Shown: in pieces, positions 49,046-59,880 of the stretch
How positions within the stretch are numbered: the stretch's first letter is position 1
How the letters are laid out: the number at the start of each line of letters is the position of its first letter
Assembly: GCF_003369915.1 (NCBI RefSeq)
Contig: NC_046676.1
Location: 16,722,001-16,786,000, forward strand
Direction of reading: 5' to 3'
Length of the DNA: 64,000 bases
From: Drosophila miranda
Taxonomy: Eukaryota; Arthropoda; Insecta; Diptera; Drosophilidae
Notes under the pieces: generated by a model
What the model saw: only the letters and a program-made list of their open reading frames with translations
Told to the model about the DNA's origin: nothing
Databases searched by the model: none
Made by a program: the position numbers and the translations under genes

Positions 49046-50340
49046 TCATATGGTCTCAAAGCATTTAACATTCTGTTCGATCCATTCGTTGGCGCATTTC
49101 AGCAGCTTGGGATTATCGACAAACTCCCTTTGAGTGTGCGGACCATTTTTGGCACTCTCTCCACCGCCGCTCCGGACGAATCCCGCCTCGTTTTTGTTCA
49201 GGATTCCAACGGAGGCCATTTCATGCATGTTCACGGACTTGTTTTCCCGGAAGTTTTCAATGCTCAGATGATCGAGTAGTCTGTCCAGGTCTGCGGCAGT
49301 CGGTCTACAATCCAGAAAAGAACCAATTCTATGCACAGTGCCTGGCAGATCCTTCAGCATGTCCTCATAACGCAGAAAGAGAACGTTGGACAAGTGGCAA
49401 TGGTTCTGGGCTTCATTCACGTGGCTGTAGTACGGTAGCCAGGGATCTGCAAAGTACATTCGATGGACAAGCTTTAATATGACAGATGTTGTGACAGATC
49501 ACCGACTTAATCCTCGTTGGAAGTATCGCCAGAAGCGCTCAAAGTCGCCAATGTATCCCTGCGTGCGGAAGAGTCGGTTCAAGTGGTAATAGGAGACTGC
49601 GACGTCCTTGGGATTGCGGGCAACGTAAACGATCTGAAAAACATACGTAGTTGGATTACATTTGTTATGAAAAAAAACTGCTTAACAAAGAGTCAAACCT
49701 TGCATTTGTTCTGCAAGACACTCGGCGGCAGCAAGGAGAATGGAAAGTGCGTCTTGATGAAGCGTCGCTGGGAAGAAGGCACTTCACTTAGGACCTCGTA
49801 TCCCGGCCGGGAAATCTTCTCAATGAATTCCAAGGCATCAGCTGATTTATGGTTCTCCTCCAGAAGCTCTGCCTTGACCTGGCTGTGCATGAAGAGTGGA
49901 AACCTAAGGGAACAAGACGCAGTGAATACTTTGTTGCCCAGCAGAATTGTCAGTGGACCAACTCGAAGAAGGGAAAACGCTCGGTGAGAGGTCGCCGCTG
50001 GGCCTGCTCAAAGTCCAGGCCATTGGCCAGCAGCCAGATCAGCTCCTGTGTCCAAGTGGTGCCTGATCTGGGCACTGTCACTATCCAGACGTCATTCGGT
50101 CGCGCCTCAAAGTTGTAATACTTCTCCGCCTCGTCTTTAAACTTGTTTGGAAAGAAGTAGCCCTCGGCTCCAACCTGAACAAAACCATTCCGCTCGCCTG
50201 AAAACGAATCAGGTTACTCCAGCTACACACAGGCAACATGCTAGATCGGACACACCTTTGAAGTACTCGAGCAGTTCGGCATTCGTGGACTCTTCCACAT
50301 CGCGAATATCATGGGGAAATTTGAGATGCGACTTTTCCAT
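49046..50340 (-). CDS. Cytosolic sulfotransferase (SULT family)
   Basis: Five exons (50340-50256, 50197-49963, 49903-49699, 49633-49507, 49446-49046) join in frame to 350 residues. It would transfer sulfate from PAPS to small hydroxyl compounds. The PAPS 5'-phosphosulfate loop is PRSGTTW (residues 71-77). RRFIKTHFPFSL and VYVARNPKDVAVSYYH supply the catalytic His and the 3'-phosphate region. The C-terminal PAPS motif, usually RKGxxGDWKNHF, is poorly kept here (FVRSGGGESAKNGPH). Three donors are weak (GTTGGT, GTTTGA, GTCGGT) but are required by frame and homology. From memory it may be D. melanogaster St4, which lies near PheRS-m; I leave the symbol empty because the family has several close members. 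The substrate is unknown. Confidence 0.9.
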
Positions 50341-50887
50341 TGCTCGCGCGACCAGTTGCCAGCGTTGACTGAGCCAGCGCTGACTGTTGACTGCGAAAGC
50401 GACGTGACCCCACTGTCGGCCCGCAGAGAAAGTAAGAACTGGTTGGTCTGGAGTACTGCCTGTCTAAGCGTAATTTAAATACGAATGTACTTGCCATCAT
50501 GCCCTCACAAAGAGTACTGTCGTTTTTCCGTGAAGCTTGCATCTGCTCCAGAAAATTTTAAATTGTGCTGATTTTAAACCAAGTGTTCTGGTCCCATGTC
50601 TAAAATATTGGATCATTGTATTATATAGCGCGTAGGGTATCGATCGGTGGTCACACAACGACCAGATATTGAATGGAAGTGTATTTCAAATTTGGGGCCC
50701 TGCCTCTTCTCTTTGTTGAACCTATTTTTTTTAATTACTTGCTGGAAAAGTTATGTATGTCAACGGTCCAAGTCGGTCGATTTCTAAACGTACTTGGACC
50801 CATCATTCCTTTTATTATGTAATTTTGATCAATTTGAGCACAAAGAATTTGGAATTTGAATTGGTTTTGGGGCGGTTAAGCCTCTGG
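50341..50887. promoter_or_regulatory. Promoter side of the sulfotransferase gene and 3' flank of its neighbour
   Basis: TGGTCACACAAC at 50648-50659 is a near match to core motif 1, with ATCGATCGG just before it, about 310 bp upstream of the sulfotransferase start. AT-rich sequence from 50720 to 50887 should be the 3' UTR of the adjacent minus-strand gene. No coding region was supported. Confidence 0.4.
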
Positions 50888-51937
50888 CTACTCGTTTGTG
50901 TTGTCCACTCCATCGAAGAGGCTGAGGAGTTCCTGCTCCTTGCGATTGATGCGTTCCTTGATGTCGGTGATGGACTCAGACTTCGGGACCTCACGGTTGA
51001 AGAAGTCGTCCATGGACTTGAAAACGTTCTGGTACTGATTGTCGTAGTTGGCGTACATGACGGGTGGTGGCTTCTTGGGACTGCGCTTGGTGACGGCATT
51101 GCGTTCCATGAACTCCTTTAGCTCGTCCAGATGCTGTTCTTCCTGCAGCTCGTACGGGGCGAATCTGCGCATCGCTTGGCGGTCTAGCCTGGACTTAGTT
51201 TCACGACGCTCCCTTTCAATTTTCTCTATCAGTGGCTGGGAGGGGATCACTACCCTGAAGCCAGGAAGCGGACCATGGCTGAGTATCTCCTGCTCGTTGG
51301 TCTGAACGCCCGCCTCCAGCAGGCGATTGGACACATCCTCAGCCGGAAGATGTCCCTCCAGGCAAGCCTCGGCCTCCTCCGCAGCCTCCTCCAGATTTAT
51401 GGCCTGAGTTTCCTTCTTCAGGCGGAGGGTCTCTCCTCCACCCGTCTTCTTGGAAGGCCACAGACGAGATCGAGCCGCTTGCTTCGCCGACTCTGTCATC
51501 CCAACCTCTTTCTTGGTCCAAGCTTCTCTTGCAACACTTTTGCTCTTGGCGGCCCCCTTTGCCGACCTATTCAGAGTGGCCGTCAGTGCAATAGTGGCTC
51601 GCTCGCGCTGCTCCTTGACCGACTGTTGATTGCTGGATGCCCTCAGGGCCGAAGCAATGGTAGGCCGCGCCAGGCGTGCTGTGAGACCTGTCGCTGATGT
51701 GGAAGCACCTCCCAGACGATGTCCTTGCATCTTCCAAGAAACTCCGTCAACGGAGCCTCCATCGCCCGCCCCGCAGTGAGACGCCTTGCGTGCTCCCGCC
51801 GAGTGACCCGATAGCGGCGCCATCAAAATGGCCCTGGAGGAGGTTGCCTCGTTGTCTCGCGTCGCGGCCGTGCTGCGTCGATTGTAGTTGGGGGCTGTGG
51901 AGGCACCACGCCCATTGATCTTCCCAGAAGCATTCAT
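50888..51937 (-). CDS. Uncharacterised 349-residue basic protein
   Basis: Single-exon frame of 350 codons. The ORF extends upstream to 52021, but the ATG at 51937 (MNASGKINGRG) is the first good start. I do not recognise the family. The N-terminal 200 residues are low-complexity, Ala/Ser/Arg/Lys-rich and predicted disordered. From about residue 195 there is an acidic helix (INLEEAAEEAEACLEGHL), then a conserved-looking block (FRVVIPSQPLIEKIERERRE), a charged helix (YELQEEQHLDELKEFMERNA), a Pro/Lys segment (SPKKPPPVMYANYDNQYQN) and a final helix (DIKERINRKEQELLSLFDG). The basic tail and helices would suit a microtubule- or nucleic-acid-associated protein, but that is a guess. It could also be part of a larger gene with exons upstream. 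Confidence 0.75.
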   Translation of the reverse strand: MNASGKINGRGASTAPNYNRRSTAATRDNEATSSRAILMAPLSGHSAGARKASHCGAGDGGSVDGVSWKMQGHRLGGASTSATGLTARLARPTIASALRASSNQQSVKEQRERATIALTATLNRSAKGAAKSKSVAREAWTKKEVGMTESAKQAARSRLWPSKKTGGGETLRLKKETQAINLEEAAEEAEACLEGHLPAEDVSNRLLEAGVQTNEQEILSHGPLPGFRVVIPSQPLIEKIERERRETKSRLDRQAMRRFAPYELQEEQHLDELKEFMERNAVTKRSPKKPPPVMYANYDNQYQNVFKSMDDFFNREVPKSESITDIKERINRKEQELLSLFDGVDNTNE

Positions 51938-53085
51938 CCCGCGCTTGGAAATCTGTACGTTTATACTGAGACGCAACGTAATGCCGATCAATCTTGTGTT
52001 TGCTTGCACAATAATTTTCAAGAAATTCTGAAGGTTTTTTCTTTTGACTATTGATGTTGTGGAAACCAGTAACGAAAAATTTGTGTCTACGTAGAGGTAG
52101 ACGATTTTCCCCCTTCACACTCGAAATGTTCAATTTGCAAGGCCAACTGTGTTCTTTATCAAAGCTGTAGCTGAAAAAACGTGTGGTGTACTTATTTCTT
52201 GTACCGAAAAGTAAAAACGCAACCATTCATATGTAAGGTTTATTTGTGACTAATAAATGCTCTGCTCGCAGGCAGATAGAGACCCAACGAAAGGGAGAAC
52301 AAAAAGGGAGATAAGAGAACGTCGCTTCGTTACGTCTCTCACTCATACATACGTCTACATACTCATATGTCTGTCAATACATGCGTGCATTGCTAGAGAT
52401 GGTCATTCTTCAACACCCTTTTATGTCTTTATTGTTTGCCTTTATTGAAATCTGGGTGTCTTTGAGTAAATGGAAACGTAAGTGCTGGCATACATAGAAT
52501 TCTTACCGGTCTCCCATTTAAATAACATATATGTATATAGCTCATACATCATGTCTTTCAATTAATATTAGTTTAACAATTCGTATGAACAACAAAAGTT
52601 TAATTTTGATTCATTGAAACATATGTATCTAGTTTTCTAGTAAAATTATTGAAATTGAGGATGTTAGCGTACGCTTTCTCCTTTACATAAAAATATAAAT
52701 GATCAACTTCTTTTCTGTATTTATCTGGAACTGACTCCAGGAATTTTCGACTCCAAAAAACAATGAATAATTGCAATGAACAATGAACAAAAGACTCTTT
52801 GTCTAACATTAAATCATATCATAAAATATACACTCGCATTTGGTGCGAAACCAAAAGGGAAGCAGATAATCAGAAATCAAATGACTTCTTATTCGCAAAG
52901 GCGATGTAGTTACACAACAAATGCGTGTTTTTTTTGTAAGTGGTTTTGCTACTAGTCACGCGGACGATCGGAGACCGGTCTAATGCCAAAATAGCAAAGT
53001 CAAAAAGAGGACCCAGCAGACGACTGTTGTATCAGGCGACCGCCCGGGTCCTCATAGGGGCTGTTAGTCTAATTGGGTTCCTTAA
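51938..53085. other. Spacer between the uncharacterised gene and the helicase 3' end
   Basis: About 1.1 kb, AT-rich, with ATACATAC/CATATG repeats. It should contain the promoter of the minus-strand gene at 51937 and the 3' UTR of the long helicase isoform. A 69-codon minus ORF at 52600-52809 has no supporting feature. Confidence 0.4.
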
Positions 53086-56000
53086 CTATGAAATGGCACA
53101 TTTCGATTCCTTCTTTTTGGTTTTGGGTTCCTCTGGCCATGGATGGCTATAGCTGTTCCAATTTCCGTGGCTTGTGTTGAAATGCGACTCAGACGGCGCA
53201 CGCATGTTCTCGAATTGTGCGGATCCGGTTGGAATATGTCTATACTCTGTTGGTCCTCGTGTTGGTAGATTCGTGAAGGTCCTTGGCGAACTCATTGATG
53301 GAGCAATTGGATTAGAACATCGCATCGGACCCGTGAAGCTCTTTGGCTCTGGAACAGATGCTTGTGAAGATGGCTTGACTGGAACTGGCTCCAATTTGGT
53401 TGAATTTGTTGCCAGCAGTTTGGCTTCCACCTCCGTTTTATTCTTCACCTTCAGTTCCATCATTTGAGCAGAGACAGAGCTAACAGCGTCCGAGCTGTGA
53501 TCCACGTAGCGCGGAACCTTGGGCAATTCATCGAATAGTTTGTCCAACTCCGACTTGGCGTCATCCTTTGACTCGAAGCCCAGCTTGATAAGCTCCTTCT
53601 GATTGTAGAACAGCCTGGACGCCTGCGGTGGGGTGTCGGTTTTTGCTGCAGCTGAATTAAAGAGGGAAAAGTTAGCTTGGGGTTGCTCAGTGGATGTGGG
53701 GGACGGGGCCAGAGAAACAAGGAGCTGTGAGCAGTGAGGAGGATGTGACGGTAGAGAACTGTGTGAACTGTGGCTACATGTCTGCCAATTTATTTTGCAA
53801 GTGGAATGGAATCTTCGACATTGGATTGTGATCGGAAAATATTTATTTGCTCACGATATCTGTTTCTCTGGGGTTAGTCGCAATGGCCACGACCACTGGG
53901 ATTACCACGTCCCAAGCTTTCATTCTTGCCTATTTCAGATTCTCTTGCTCCTCCAGTAGCAGTTCCGTTGACGACCTTCTTGTCATTTTCATCCGTATAA
54001 TAGGGGGAACCCACAAGAGTCCTCCGCTCACGGCACAGATCGATGATACGCCGGAAGTCATGGTTTTGGCTCAGCGTACGTGGATTGCCGATCATAATCA
54101 GCATAGACATCGGCCGCGAGAGCAAGACATTCAAACGCTGTGTGGGGTAAAAATATTAGTTACAGAGAGAAGACCCTTCCAGAGGGAAGTCACTCACCCG
54201 ATGATTGTCGAGGAAGCCCAGCTTGGTTGTGAACGAGCGCACAAAGGACACGATGATGATCTGCTTCTCCTTGCCCTGGAATAACTCAACAGAACCGCAA
54301 TCGATTTGCGTCCAATTGCGCATGTTAAGCTGCTCTTGGATGCGTTGGTATTGATTCTTGTACGGCGAGATGATCCCGATGTCCGTCTGCGCCACTGGCT
54401 CTCCGTTGATGCCAAAGTACATTAGATCCTTTACATAATCCATTACAGTGTCGATCTCCTTGTTGTTGCACAGGCTGCGGAACAGAGAAAACGTAGATGA
54501 CGCTTCGGAGTTGTGCCATGGCAGCTCCTAAACTACATAACTTTACTCACCTAACCGACTTTTTGGTGTTTATTACTGTGCCAAAGGCCGAATGGAAAAT
54601 AATCGGGAAACATTCGTTGGTCGTGTGGAACCAGTTTTGCAATCGACAGACATTCTCTGCAATCAGAAAAAGATTTTCTGCATATTATCATATTCTGCAA
54701 GGCAAGGGCGGAGGATCTGCTCACCCATGGGAGCCTGCGCCTTGAGCTCGCCATTGTAGTAGAGATCGTTGTAGAGAGAAACGATCTCCGGGTGGGAGCG
54801 GTAGTTCCGAATGAGACGCGTTTGAATAGCTGCATTGTAGCCACCGCCCGCATCTACCTGGTAGCACTTTCGCTGGATAAGCCGCTCGAACAGGGACACG
54901 GACAGACCCCAATCGTTGGCCCGTTGCGACTGAAGCACTGGGCCGAGCTGCTTGTGATCTCCAGATAGAATTAGATTCGTGTCAGATGAGATTGTGCAGG
55001 TGATGCCCATGAGGGACTCCGTCTCGGTGGAGGCGGCTGCCTCATCGACAAACACATGCGAGAACACGGGCTGCTTGCAATTGTCGAGGGCGAAGCCACC
55101 CGTCGAGAGCTTGCCTGCCAAGCTGAGGGTACAGACGACGATGCGGTACTGGTGCACTGCCTCGACGGCCGGGTAAAAGTGCAGGGCATACATGTTGGAG
55201 TACTCCAGTAGCAGGTCATTGATATTGTCGATGCGTCGATCGCAGCAGGCGGCGAAAATGCGAGTGAGGGGCCGCGGCTGGGTCTTCGGCGCCTTGGCTA
55301 TGGCGCGGAGCAGCCTCAGCGCAATCTCATCGCAGGCGGTGTTCGATCCGGCCATCACGAGGATGTGAGACTCTGGCCTGCACACATACAGCTGATAAAT
55401 GGCTTCGCAGATGGTTGCCGTCTTGCCGGTTCCGGGAGGGCCGAAGACAATATAGGGAGCCGGCAGCTTGGGACACAGAGCAATCTGCTTCACTGCCTGC
55501 ATCTGCTCTGGATTGCTGGATATGCCCTGGTTGTGAAGCTTCAGAGCTCCCACGGCCACTGGCTGGCGTGGAATCTCTGCAGGAAAGAGAATCCGCTGCA
55601 CATGCTTACTGTTGATCAGATCCAACTGCTCGAGAGCCCGGTACTGGTAGCGCATTACAGCCCGCACTGGTCGGAAGATCAGCGTATACGTGGTGTTGTC
55701 CGCTAGCTGTCGCTCGCAGGTGATGTGCACTCGCTGGGTGGATACGCCGAGGACGCGGGCAAAGTAGACCCGCAGCTGCTTATTCAGCGATCCGAGCATG
55801 TTTTCCACACTCCGGGCCCACTTGATAATCGCATCGAAGTCCATAAGAGCCAGTTCCAGAACGAGGTTTTTGTTTTCCAACAGTTTCCGAACATCTTCGG
55901 GACTCCCATTCGGGACACTCTCGCTAATTATCAGTACGTCGTCGCCCGGAGATAGGACACCCTCGACACTTCCATTATTGCCGGAGGACAGTTTTATCTT

Positions 56001-58196
56001 CACCGACAGCTCCCTGCCGAACTGATGTGGTTCCACCTTCGACTGTGTCAGCCCCAGATAGTGCTGCAGACACTCTATGTCCTCCACCTGTAAGAGAGTG
56101 CGCAGAGCGCCGCCGATATTCATCTGCGTGAGCTCCCTACCCCGCTCACAGTAGTTGCGGTAGTCTTTGTCGTACTGCGCCAGAAGGGACTGGGCATTGT
56201 CATGCTTCAGTGCGCGCACTACCTCCGCAGGCGGATTGGCACGGAACAAGCCCTTGCTGCGGAAGATATCCTTGCTGCACAGCCTGTACGGGTTTATGTT
56301 GAACATGGGCTGGGGCAGGGCGCTCGTTCGCATGAAGTGGTGCTGTTCCACGTAGCGCTGACCTTTGCTCGTGAACCCGATCACAATGGGCATCTCCCTC
56401 AGGATCGTGAACACGTGCGAGTCCACAAAGAAAACCATCTCCCCACTCTCGGGCATCGTCACCGGCATCCGTCTATTGTACACGTAGTAGAACTGGCGCA
56501 ACTGCACAATAATGATCTTCTGCACGACCACATCTTTAAGGTCGGTCTTTAGGGTGAAGCCAAAGTAGTGACTGTCCACGCATGTCTGGTACGAGAGGGT
56601 CACTAAGGGTTTGGAGCTGTCGAGGGGGAAGCCAGGTTAAAAGATAGGCAGGATATCTAGGCATCTACTTTGGCCTTACAATTTGGTCATTTTCTCGAGT
56701 GACTTAAAGTCCGACTCATCGCCATGGTGCTCCACATGCTCCTCATACTTTTCAATCGACTCAAAGTGGGTCTCGCATATGTAGCACCCCAGGGAGTTGA
56801 GTTTAAAGTTCGTTGATGTCCCCATTATTAGAGTTTTCTGATACTTTAAAGGAATCGCCGTGGCTGCCGTATCGAGGACATACTGTTCGATTATGTTCCC
56901 CTCAATTCTGCCCACCACAGCAGCCCCTGGCTCAGTGATAGTCACTCCATCCCTCAGACGATGCCTCTCATCGATCGCATTAATCTTCTCCCTGCGAAAC
57001 TCCATCAAAGAGAAGCTCTTAATGCGATAGTTGGAGCTTCGCCGCGGCGTGTTCATCAGGAAGTTGGTTCGTTGCATCAGAGACCCAATCTTGAATTTGT
57101 AACGAAAAATTGCGATTATTCTCTGTGTAAATTGTTTATTGGTTACTTTACCACCCACACTGATTATCTCTGCTGCCAAGTTGCGACGTTTGCGTAATTT
57201 GAGACCTTTATTTTGCTATTGCTTTTGTTTAAAGCTGGGAATCACAAGACTCCAAGTTTTGGTTTCAGATGGCACAATAGTATATATGTACATACATATG
57301 TATGTAATGAAAGAGTCATAATTTACATACATACATACGTACAGACACGAACAGACACGTACATATGTATGTAATACACACATATGGACGCGTATATATC
57401 TTTTATAAAGAAAATCAACTTGAGTTTAAAAAGACTACCCAGAGAACTCCCTTTGTCTGAAAGCCATACATATATATTTACTTTTTTTTCTTAAGTTTGG
57501 TAAGCAAACCGAGCGAGAGATGAATCACAATCATTCATTGGTGTGCCCACAATCATTCATTGACTCGTTGGTGATACTCGAACAGGTAATCTAATCTGAT
57601 GTATCATATGAATGCTGCATGGATAAGATTTTTGAGTCGCATCGACGAGTGTCGAAGGTTGGCAAACAAAGGAAATGCATGCAAAATCTGTATGTGCTTG
57701 TATTCTTTCTTATCGCGAACGGGCTTTTCTAGTATGTGTGCGAGAGTGTCTTTGCTGCACTGAGAGCGCCCCGATACTCACGTTACAGGCTCCATTGACT
57801 GACAGTTTGATGCGAAGCTCCGAGTATTTGGGACTCTTTCCCAGATAGTCCTCAAAGAGCATCCGCATTTGCGTCTTATCCACGTACCAATCATTGCGAG
57901 CACTGATCTTCTGACTGTCGCCCATCTCCAGCAGAAACTGCCCAATGATTTCCCGTTCTATGGGGAAGAGAAACATGGTTTTGATGAGCACTGAAAGCCC
58001 CGTAGCCATGGACCCGTTGCTTACCCCAGGGGACAGTGGAACTTCGATTCGTGCCATTGCCGTAGTTGTTGGCAATCTTAAGTCCGTTTTTTGGTGGCGT
58101 GCCCGGCGACTTCACAATGTAGGCGGTTGTGATCTCTTCCCCTTTTATATTACTGTTCTTGTCAGAAGCGGCCTTCTTTTTCTTGCTCTTCGTCAT
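53086..58196 (-). CDS. MOV10/Armitage-like SF1 RNA helicase, long isoform with CaaX tail
   Basis: Exons 58196-58025, 57957-57782, 57122-56680, 56616-54725, 54656-54551, 54474-54198, 54137-53906 and 53651-53086 join in phase to 1,287 residues. The start of the third exon is the least certain. A C2H2 zinc finger (C229, C232, H245, H248/249) precedes an UPF1-type helicase core: Walker A GPPGTGKT (about 654), DEAA (about 787), GDHKQLGPVL, LIRNYRSHPE, VELFQGKEKQIIIVSF and RRLNVLLSRP. This places it with MOV10, likely D. melanogaster CG6701 (from memory), a family acting in mRNA decay and small-RNA silencing. The last exon adds about 190 disordered residues ending KKKESKCAIS, a polybasic stretch plus a CaaX box predicted to be farnesylated. 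The alternative end at 53874 gives 1,109 residues. Confidence 0.8.
53842..53847 (-). terminator. Poly(A) signal of the short helicase isoform
   Basis: AATAAA on the minus strand 27 bases after the stop codon of the unspliced form. It lies inside the intron 53652-53905 that must be removed to make the CaaX-tailed form, so polyadenylation and splicing compete here. Confidence 0.55.
53874..54137 (-). CDS. Alternative terminal exon of the MOV10-like helicase (short isoform)
   Basis: Reading through the donor CGTG|GTAATC at 53905 gives ten more codons (NPSGRGHCD and a stop at 53874) instead of splicing to 53651. The short form of 1,109 residues lacks the whole disordered tail and the CaaX box. 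Both ends preserve the complete helicase core. Confidence 0.6.
   Translation of the reverse strand, partial: RLNVLLSRPMSMLIMIGNPRTLSQNHDFRRIIDLCRERRTLVGSPYYTDENDKKVVNGTATGGARESEIGKNESLGRGNPSGRGHCD
57123..57781 (-). other. Intron of the MOV10-like helicase gene
   Basis: A 659-bp intron, the largest of the gene, between donor AAC|GTGAGT and a probable acceptor TTTACACAG. It contains tandem ACATAC and CATATGTATGTA palindromic repeats (57284-57375) and a duplicated CACAATCATTCATTG (57526 and 57549). An acceptor further left or right within 57120-57170 is possible. Confidence 0.5.
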
Positions 58197-58443
58197 TTTC
58201 CTAGACTAACCGGCTGGATATTCGGTATCGGCGGTAATAGGTGTATCAATAATTAGTAATTTTCGCAAACAGCACACGAACACACACGAAATACACATAT
58301 GAATAGATTAATTCAAGGTTTATCGGTATGACTGCAGCACAAAACAGAAAACAACAACCGGTACGGACAATTTTCAGTTAACTAATAAATAAGCGCTGTC
58401 ATATATTTTTTCACTCATCGATGTGTATGTGCATGCTCAAGTG
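58197..58443. promoter_or_regulatory. Promoter region of the MOV10-like helicase gene
   Basis: About 250 bp upstream of the helicase ATG, AT-rich, bounded on the right by the tandem duplication of the Ctf4 3' end. TTATCGGTA at 58320 weakly resembles a DRE half-site. No firm core element was seen. Confidence 0.3.
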
Positions 58444-59176
58444 TGCGTCGCTTTAGAGTAACGGCGACTGTCAGAAAAATAAGCGATGAAATGGAAAAGC
58501 TTCCAGTGTTGAGTGCTGGCAAAAAGTAACCAATACTACAGTACTACTCACAAATTACTGTAAATTTTTAAGTTTCTAACCTGAGCTGTGCCTCAGATTT
58601 TTTTGGAGTGGCTCTTTCGTATGTGCGTAAATGATGTTAGAAATTGTGACGTGTAATACTCTATAAAAAGTCAAACTAAAGTGTACTGGTACTGGTACTG
58701 GTCTGACATGAAATTCGCTGAAAGTACAGATTTCGATTCGATGGTTCGAGTGTGACCAGCCGCCGAAACAATCAGCCGGCAGTTAATCTAACCCATTGTA
58801 TTAAATGATTTATTTATTTTATAGGTACTTAAATAAAAGGCCTAATTATATGTTTATTTTTTAGCGAGCTTTAGCTTCTCGGACCCAAATATAACCCCTG
58901 TGTCGACCAGCTTGCGTTTCATGGCAAAGGGATTGACAGAGTTTAGAGGAGTACGCTGTTCCGTGGATTTACCAGTCGCCACCTCAGACTCGGCGTCAGC
59001 GAAAATGTTCTCCTGTGTATCCAGCGGGGTGGTTAACTCGGGTGTTGAGGGTCGAGTAGCTGCCTTGAACATATTTGGCGAATTAGTGAAACGTTTCAGG
59101 GCCCCGCGCTTCGAGGAGCTAAACTCGATGGGCTTGGGCTTAGGTCCCTGACCCTGAGATCCCGCCGTGGGTGTCA
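58444..59176 (-). repeat. Tandem duplication unit 1 (extra copy of the Ctf4 3' end)
   Basis: A 733-bp unit nearly identical to 59177-59880: both start TGCGTCGCTTTAGAGTAACG and end in CCCGCCGTGGGTGTCAT. Differences are a few substitutions and one indel of about 30 bp (GGAGTGGCTCTTTCGTATG and following bases near 58605, absent from unit 2). Confidence 0.9.
58854..59176 (-). pseudogene. Truncated duplicate of the Ctf4 C-terminus
   Basis: Copy of the last 106 or so codons of Ctf4 with its stop codon, detached from the rest of the gene. It differs from the functional copy by a few replacements (IEFSSSKRG against IELSSTKRG, PELTTP against PESTTP, LNSVNP against LNAVNP). The frame has stayed open. 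There is no promoter of its own beyond whatever lies in the short spacer, so it is best viewed as a recent non-functional fragment; read-through from Ctf4 could also use its poly(A) site. Confidence 0.8.
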
Positions 59177-59880
59177 TGCGTCGCTTTAGAGTAACGGCGA
59201 TTGTCAGAAAAATAAGCGATGAAATGGAAAAGCTTCCAGTGTTGAGTGCTGGCAAAGAGTAACCAATACTACAGTACTACTCACAAATTACTGTACATTT
59301 TTAAGTTTCTAACCTGAGCTGTGCCTCAGATTTTTGGTGTTAGAAATTGTGACGTGTAATACTCTATAAAAAGTCAAACTAAAGTGTACTGGTACTGGTA
59401 CTGGTCTGACATGAAATTCGCTGAAAGTACAGATTTCGATTCGATGGTTCGAGTGTGACCAGCCGCCGAAACAATCAGCCGGCAGTTAATCTAACACATT
59501 GTATTAAATGATTTATTTATTTTATAGGTACTTAAATAAAAGGCCTAATTATATGTTTATTTTTTAGCGAGCTTTAGCTTCTCGGACCCAAATATAACCC
59601 CTGTGTCGACCAGCTTGCGTTTCATGGCAAAGGGATTGACAGCGTTTAGAGGAGTACGCTGTTCCGTGGATTTACCAGTCGCCACCTCAGACTCGGCGTC
59701 AGCGAAAATGTTCTCCTGTGTATCCAGCGGGGTGGTTGACTCGGGTGTTGAGGGTCGAGTAGCTGCCTTGAACATATTTGGCGAATTAGTGAAACGTTTC
59801 AGGGCCCCGCGCTTCGTGGAGCTCAACTCGATGGGCTTGGGCTTAGGTCCCTGACCCTGAGATCCCGCCGTGGGTGTCAT
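59177..59880 (-). repeat. Tandem duplication unit 2 (native Ctf4 3' end)
   Basis: Partner of unit 1. It includes the stop codon and last 108 codons of the functional Ctf4 gene (to 59880) plus about 380 bp of downstream sequence. The junction between units is a coding GTCAT joined to downstream TGCGTCGC, with little or no microhomology. Confidence 0.9.

Noticed and set aside
52600-52809. 69-codon minus ORF between the uncharacterised gene and the helicase
   Set aside because: AT-rich, isolated, no splice continuity or promoter; indistinguishable from chance.
53086-53547. Tail exon of the helicase as an independent gene
   Set aside because: No ATG start in this frame; the acceptor at 53652 and matching phase with the helicase donor at 53905 make it a terminal exon instead.
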